A stretch of DNA of 64,000 nt from UBA5314 sp035560815. GTDB lineage: Bacteria; Bacillota; Syntrophomonadia; Syntrophomonadales; Syntrophomonadaceae. Shown piece after piece: positions 61,230-64,000 of the stretch. Within the stretch, counting starts at the first letter, position 1. Every line of letters starts with the position of its first letter. The stretch spans positions 152,065 through 216,064 of the forward strand of contig DATMYR010000088.1 in NCBI GenBank assembly GCA_035560815.1, read 5' to 3'. Both the position numbers and the translations under genes were made by a program. The notes beneath the pieces were generated by a model that ran no database searches, was not told the DNA's origin, and saw only the letters and a program-made list of their open reading frames with translations.

Positions 61230-61808
61230 TTGGATTATTTGAAAAACATTGAAGCTTATATCGCAAAAGAAATAGAAACTTTGAAGGTTCTTGATATATC
61301 AGCAATTAACGAAACATTAAACGAAATAGTCGCCGCATTTGAACGAGAAGGGAATATCTACATATTCGGCAATGGGGGCAGTGCAGCAACGGCTTCCCAT
61401 TATGCAAATGACTTTAACAAAGGCATCTCCGAATATACTGAAAAAAAATTCAGATTCATTTGTTTAAACGACAACGTTCCTACCATAATGGCTGTTGCCA
61501 ATGATATCGGCTTTGAAGAAATCTTTAGATTCCAGCTGCGCGGCAAATTGGCCAAAGACGATTTGGTTATCGGAATAAGCGGCAGCGGCAGCAGCAAAAA
61601 CATTGTGAATGCTTTGCAGTATGCCAGGGACAACGGGACGCGAACCATTGGCATTACTGGTTTCGATGGCGGAAAAGTAAAACAGATGGTAGACGTATCG
61701 CTTCATGTACCGATCAAGAATATGCAGATCACCGAGGATATACACATGATGTTTGATCATTTAATGATAACAGTACTTTATCAAGTCTGGGGGCTTAATG
61801 GACATTAA
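61230..61808 (+). CDS. gmhA: Sedoheptulose 7-phosphate isomerase GmhA
   Basis: 192 residues, family length. SIS fold with IYIFGNGGSAATASHYANDF, VIGISGSGSSKNIVNAL and TEDIHMMFDHLMITVLY at the C terminus with the metal/catalytic residues. First step of heptose synthesis from sedoheptulose 7-phosphate. TTG 61230 is the likely start; TTG 61206 would add eight residues. Confidence 0.93.
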   Translation: MDYLKNIEAYIAKEIETLKVLDISAINETLNEIVAAFEREGNIYIFGNGGSAATASHYANDFNKGISEYTEKKFRFICLNDNVPTIMAVANDIGFEEIFRFQLRGKLAKDDLVIGISGSGSSKNIVNALQYARDNGTRTIGITGFDGGKVKQMVDVSLHVPIKNMQITEDIHMMFDHLMITVLYQVWGLNGH

Positions 61809-61844
61809 ATTACCAGTACCGATCACAAGGGAAATGAAATTAAC

Positions 61845-62945
61845 ATGAAAAGGCTGCTATGTATAGTATCATCTATGAACACTGGCGGGGCGGAAACTTT
61901 TTTAATGAAGCTATACAGGGCAATTGATACTAATATGTATCAATTGGATTTTTGCGTAGCCTCTGATCATGAAGGATATTATGAAAAAGAAATAATTGAG
62001 CGTGGCGGTAAAATCTTTAGAAGGCCAGTAAAATCGAAAAATTTGTTGGCAGCTTATAAGATATTAATAAAGATAGTTCGCGATAATCATTATGATTATG
62101 TTATGCGGGTAGGAGAACATTCATTTGCTGCATTTGACCTGCTGGCGGCTAAGCTAGGCGGAGCCAAACATCTAATTATGCGATCCAGCAATGCTGGATC
62201 ATCTGGTGGTAAAATAAGTAATTTGTTGCATAAAATCTTTGGTTTTCTTCCCAGAATTGTTCCGACGGTGAAAATTGCGCCATCAAGATTAGCAGCTGAA
62301 TATACTTTTGGGAAGCTTGCAGTAAAAAATAAGAATGTTTTTTTCTTGAATAATGCCATTGATGTTCCACAATTTATCTTTAATAAAAAAATAAGAGAGA
62401 AATATCGGTCAGAGCTTGATATTGAGGATAAATTTGTAATTGGCCATGTTGGAAGATTTAGTCTGCAGAAAAATCATAAATTTCTGCTGGAAATATTCGC
62501 CGAGATCAAGAAAATCAAGCCGGATTCGATATTTATATTAATCGGGAATGGAGAATTAGAACCGCTTATTCGTGAAAAAGCTGAATGTCTTGGTATTTTG
62601 GACAATTTAAAGATGCTTGGAATTCGTTCGGAAATTCCTGAATTAATGATGGCTATGGATGTTTTTGCATTCCCATCTTTCTATGAGGGAATGCCCAATA
62701 CAGTTATTGAAGCACAGGCAACGGGGCTTCGCTGTGTAATTGCTGATACAATTACACCTGAAGCCAATATTACCGGTTTGGTGAAATATCTGCCTTTAAA
62801 CGCCGGGGCGCGGTATTGGGCAAATATTATATGTGAATATTATCAAGGATATCCAAGAAATGATATGACGCAGGCGTTTTATCAAGTGGGTTATGACATT
62901 AGATCTGCAGCGCAGTTTTTTACTAGTATCGTATTTGGCTTATGA
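61845..62945 (+). CDS. Glycosyltransferase family 4
   Basis: 366 residues, GT-B fold. N-terminal CIVSSMNTGGAETFLMKLYR (acceptor domain with the GGAE motif) and C-terminal FVIGHVGRFSLQKNHKFLLE plus FPSFYEGMPNTVIEAQATG with the EX7E pair. Similar to capsular polysaccharide transferases such as EpsF. Adjacent to GmhA; may transfer heptose or another sugar, not determinable. Confidence 0.9.
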   Translation: MKRLLCIVSSMNTGGAETFLMKLYRAIDTNMYQLDFCVASDHEGYYEKEIIERGGKIFRRPVKSKNLLAAYKILIKIVRDNHYDYVMRVGEHSFAAFDLLAAKLGGAKHLIMRSSNAGSSGGKISNLLHKIFGFLPRIVPTVKIAPSRLAAEYTFGKLAVKNKNVFFLNNAIDVPQFIFNKKIREKYRSELDIEDKFVIGHVGRFSLQKNHKFLLEIFAEIKKIKPDSIFILIGNGELEPLIREKAECLGILDNLKMLGIRSEIPELMMAMDVFAFPSFYEGMPNTVIEAQATGLRCVIADTITPEANITGLVKYLPLNAGARYWANIICEYYQGYPRNDMTQAFYQVGYDIRSAAQFFTSIVFGL

Positions 62946-62960
62946 TTGCGAGGTTCACCA

Positions 62961-63869
62961 TTGTTTGAAAAAATAAAAAAGATGATAAATAATCCGAATT
63001 TAATATCACAATGGATTATTACGTGGAAAATATTTAATTTGCTGCCGGATAAAGCATACTTAAAGCTTAAATATAAAATAATTATGGGAAAAAGACTTAA
63101 TCTGGAGAACCCCCAGACATTTAATGAAAAATTACAATGGCTGAAATTATACGATCGCAAACCTGAATATACAATGATGGTAGATAAATATGAAGTTAGA
63201 AAATATATAGCTGAAACAATAGGTGAAGAATATTTAATACCGCTACTTGGCGTATGGGATAACTTTGATGAGATTGATTTTGAAAACCTACCCGAACAGT
63301 TCGTACTAAAATGCACTCATAATTCTGGCAGTATTATTATTTGTAAAGATAAAAGTAAATTGGATATTAATAAAGTGCGGAAAAACATGAATAGTTACTT
63401 AAAAAGAAACCATTATTGGAATGCAAGAGAATGGCCATATAAAAACGTAAAACCAAGAATAATTGCAGAAAGATTTATGGAAGATGAATCTGGATATGAA
63501 CTTAAGGATTACAAATTAATGTGCTTTAATGGCGAACCAAAATGTCTATTTGTTTGTTTAAATAGATATAGCAGTGATGGTTTAAATGTTGACTTTTATG
63601 ATATGAATTGGGAACCAATGCCATTTGAAAGAAAATACAAAAATAGTGGGAGTCAATTAAAAAAACCTGAAAATTTTAATTCAATGATTGAATTATCGAG
63701 AGTTTTATCTAAACATCATCAATTTTTGCGAACTGATTTTTATGAAGCAAATGGAAGACTTTATTTAGGAGAATTAACATTTCATCCTGGTTCTGGTTTT
63801 GAAGAATTTCGACCAGATGAATGGGATAAAAAATTAGGTGACTGGTTATTACTCAAAGAAACTGATTGA
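62961..63869 (+). CDS. TupA-like ATP-grasp protein
   Basis: 302 residues. The ATP-grasp TupA signature is clear: NPQTFNEKLQWLKLYDR, MVDKYEVRKYIAETIGEEYL, LPEQFVLKCTHNSGSIIICK, and the C-terminal YLGELTFHPGSGFEEFRPDE. TupA makes the glutamyl chain of teichuronopeptide in Bacillus halodurans; most relatives sit in glycan clusters and probably attach an amino acid or similar to a sugar. TTG 62961, seven bases after GCGAGG; TTG 62946 is an alternative. Confidence 0.88.
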   Translation: MFEKIKKMINNPNLISQWIITWKIFNLLPDKAYLKLKYKIIMGKRLNLENPQTFNEKLQWLKLYDRKPEYTMMVDKYEVRKYIAETIGEEYLIPLLGVWDNFDEIDFENLPEQFVLKCTHNSGSIIICKDKSKLDINKVRKNMNSYLKRNHYWNAREWPYKNVKPRIIAERFMEDESGYELKDYKLMCFNGEPKCLFVCLNRYSSDGLNVDFYDMNWEPMPFERKYKNSGSQLKKPENFNSMIELSRVLSKHHQFLRTDFYEANGRLYLGELTFHPGSGFEEFRPDEWDKKLGDWLLLKETD

Positions 63870-63897
63870 TTTTGGTTTCATAGTAAAGATTAAAGGA

Positions 63898-64000
63898 TTG
63901 AGTATTATTAAAATATTAATTGAAAAAAATAAATTACCACTTTTTTTAAAAATATTTTTTTTAATTTATCTGATAATAGCTTTTAATCCCGATTTTAGAG
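63898..64000 (+). CDS. Possible N terminus of a membrane protein, cut by the window end
   Basis: From TTG 63898 the frame is open to the end and reads as a short basic start followed by a hydrophobic helix (LFLKIFFLIYLIIAFNPDF). The IAFNP pattern resembles the start of O-antigen polymerase/ligase-type proteins, which would suit the cluster. The start codon is uncertain because AAAGGA lies directly against it. Confidence 0.35.
   Translation, partial: MSIIKILIEKNKLPLFLKIFFLIYLIIAFNPDFR

Overview
This window looks like a chromosomal segment of an anaerobic, flagellated Firmicute of class Clostridia; gene order and protein style fit Syntrophomonadales-type organisms, though I cannot fix the species. 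Every supported gene is on the + strand. The left two thirds reproduce the Bacillus/Clostridium order fla/che - sigD - swrB - rpsB-tsf-pyrH-frr-uppS-cdsA-dxr-rseP-ispG-proS-polC-rimP-nusA-ylxR-ylxQ-infB-rbfA-nrnA-truB-ribF-rpsO-pnp.

Layout. (1) 1-18970: the distal half of a flagellar/chemotaxis operon: switch (FliM partial, FliY, CheY), export gate (FliO/P/Q/R, FlhB, FlhA), placement GTPase/ATPase (FlhF, FlhG), a PilZ c-di-GMP receptor, CheB/A/W/C/D, the motility sigma factor, a FapA-type DUF342 protein, a small charged protein and a membrane-anchored SwrB-like protein. (2) 18971-21334: an accessory island with one secreted repeat protein, bracketed by two large perfect palindromes sharing a core sequence. 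(3) 21335-32717: translation, nucleotide, lipid and isoprenoid genes (rpsB to proS, mgtC). (4) 32718-47725: a repeat-rich spacer, polC (short, without the usual exonuclease insertion), the nusA-infB operon, RNA-modification and flavin genes, rpsO and pnp. (5) 47726-51055: two secreted proteins, the first flanked by two related terminator-containing repeats. (6) 51161-53678: a compact peptide-modification cassette: PqqD-like recognition protein, radical SAM/SPASM enzyme, a 51-residue candidate precursor peptide at 52574-52729 and an HPr-kinase-like protein. (7) 54112-64000: an AT-richer exopolysaccharide/cell-surface glycan cluster with Wzz/BY-kinase, an EpsN-like aminotransferase, glycosyltransferases, a complete set of activities for GDP-D-glycero-alpha-D-manno-heptose synthesis (HddA, HddC-GmhB fusion, GmhA), a TupA-like ATP-grasp protein and the possible start of a membrane protein cut by the window end.

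Main points for follow-up: the candidate modified-peptide cassette; two genes (swrB-like and pnp) whose best-supported start codon is ATC; an IF2-N domain inside the SwrB-like protein, closely similar to the N terminus of IF2 in the same window; PolC without its exonuclease domain; and the paired palindromes and duplicated terminators around accessory surface genes. Coordinates of starts were chosen from Shine-Dalgarno position and family N termini; all family assignments are from recognisable motifs, with no database search.
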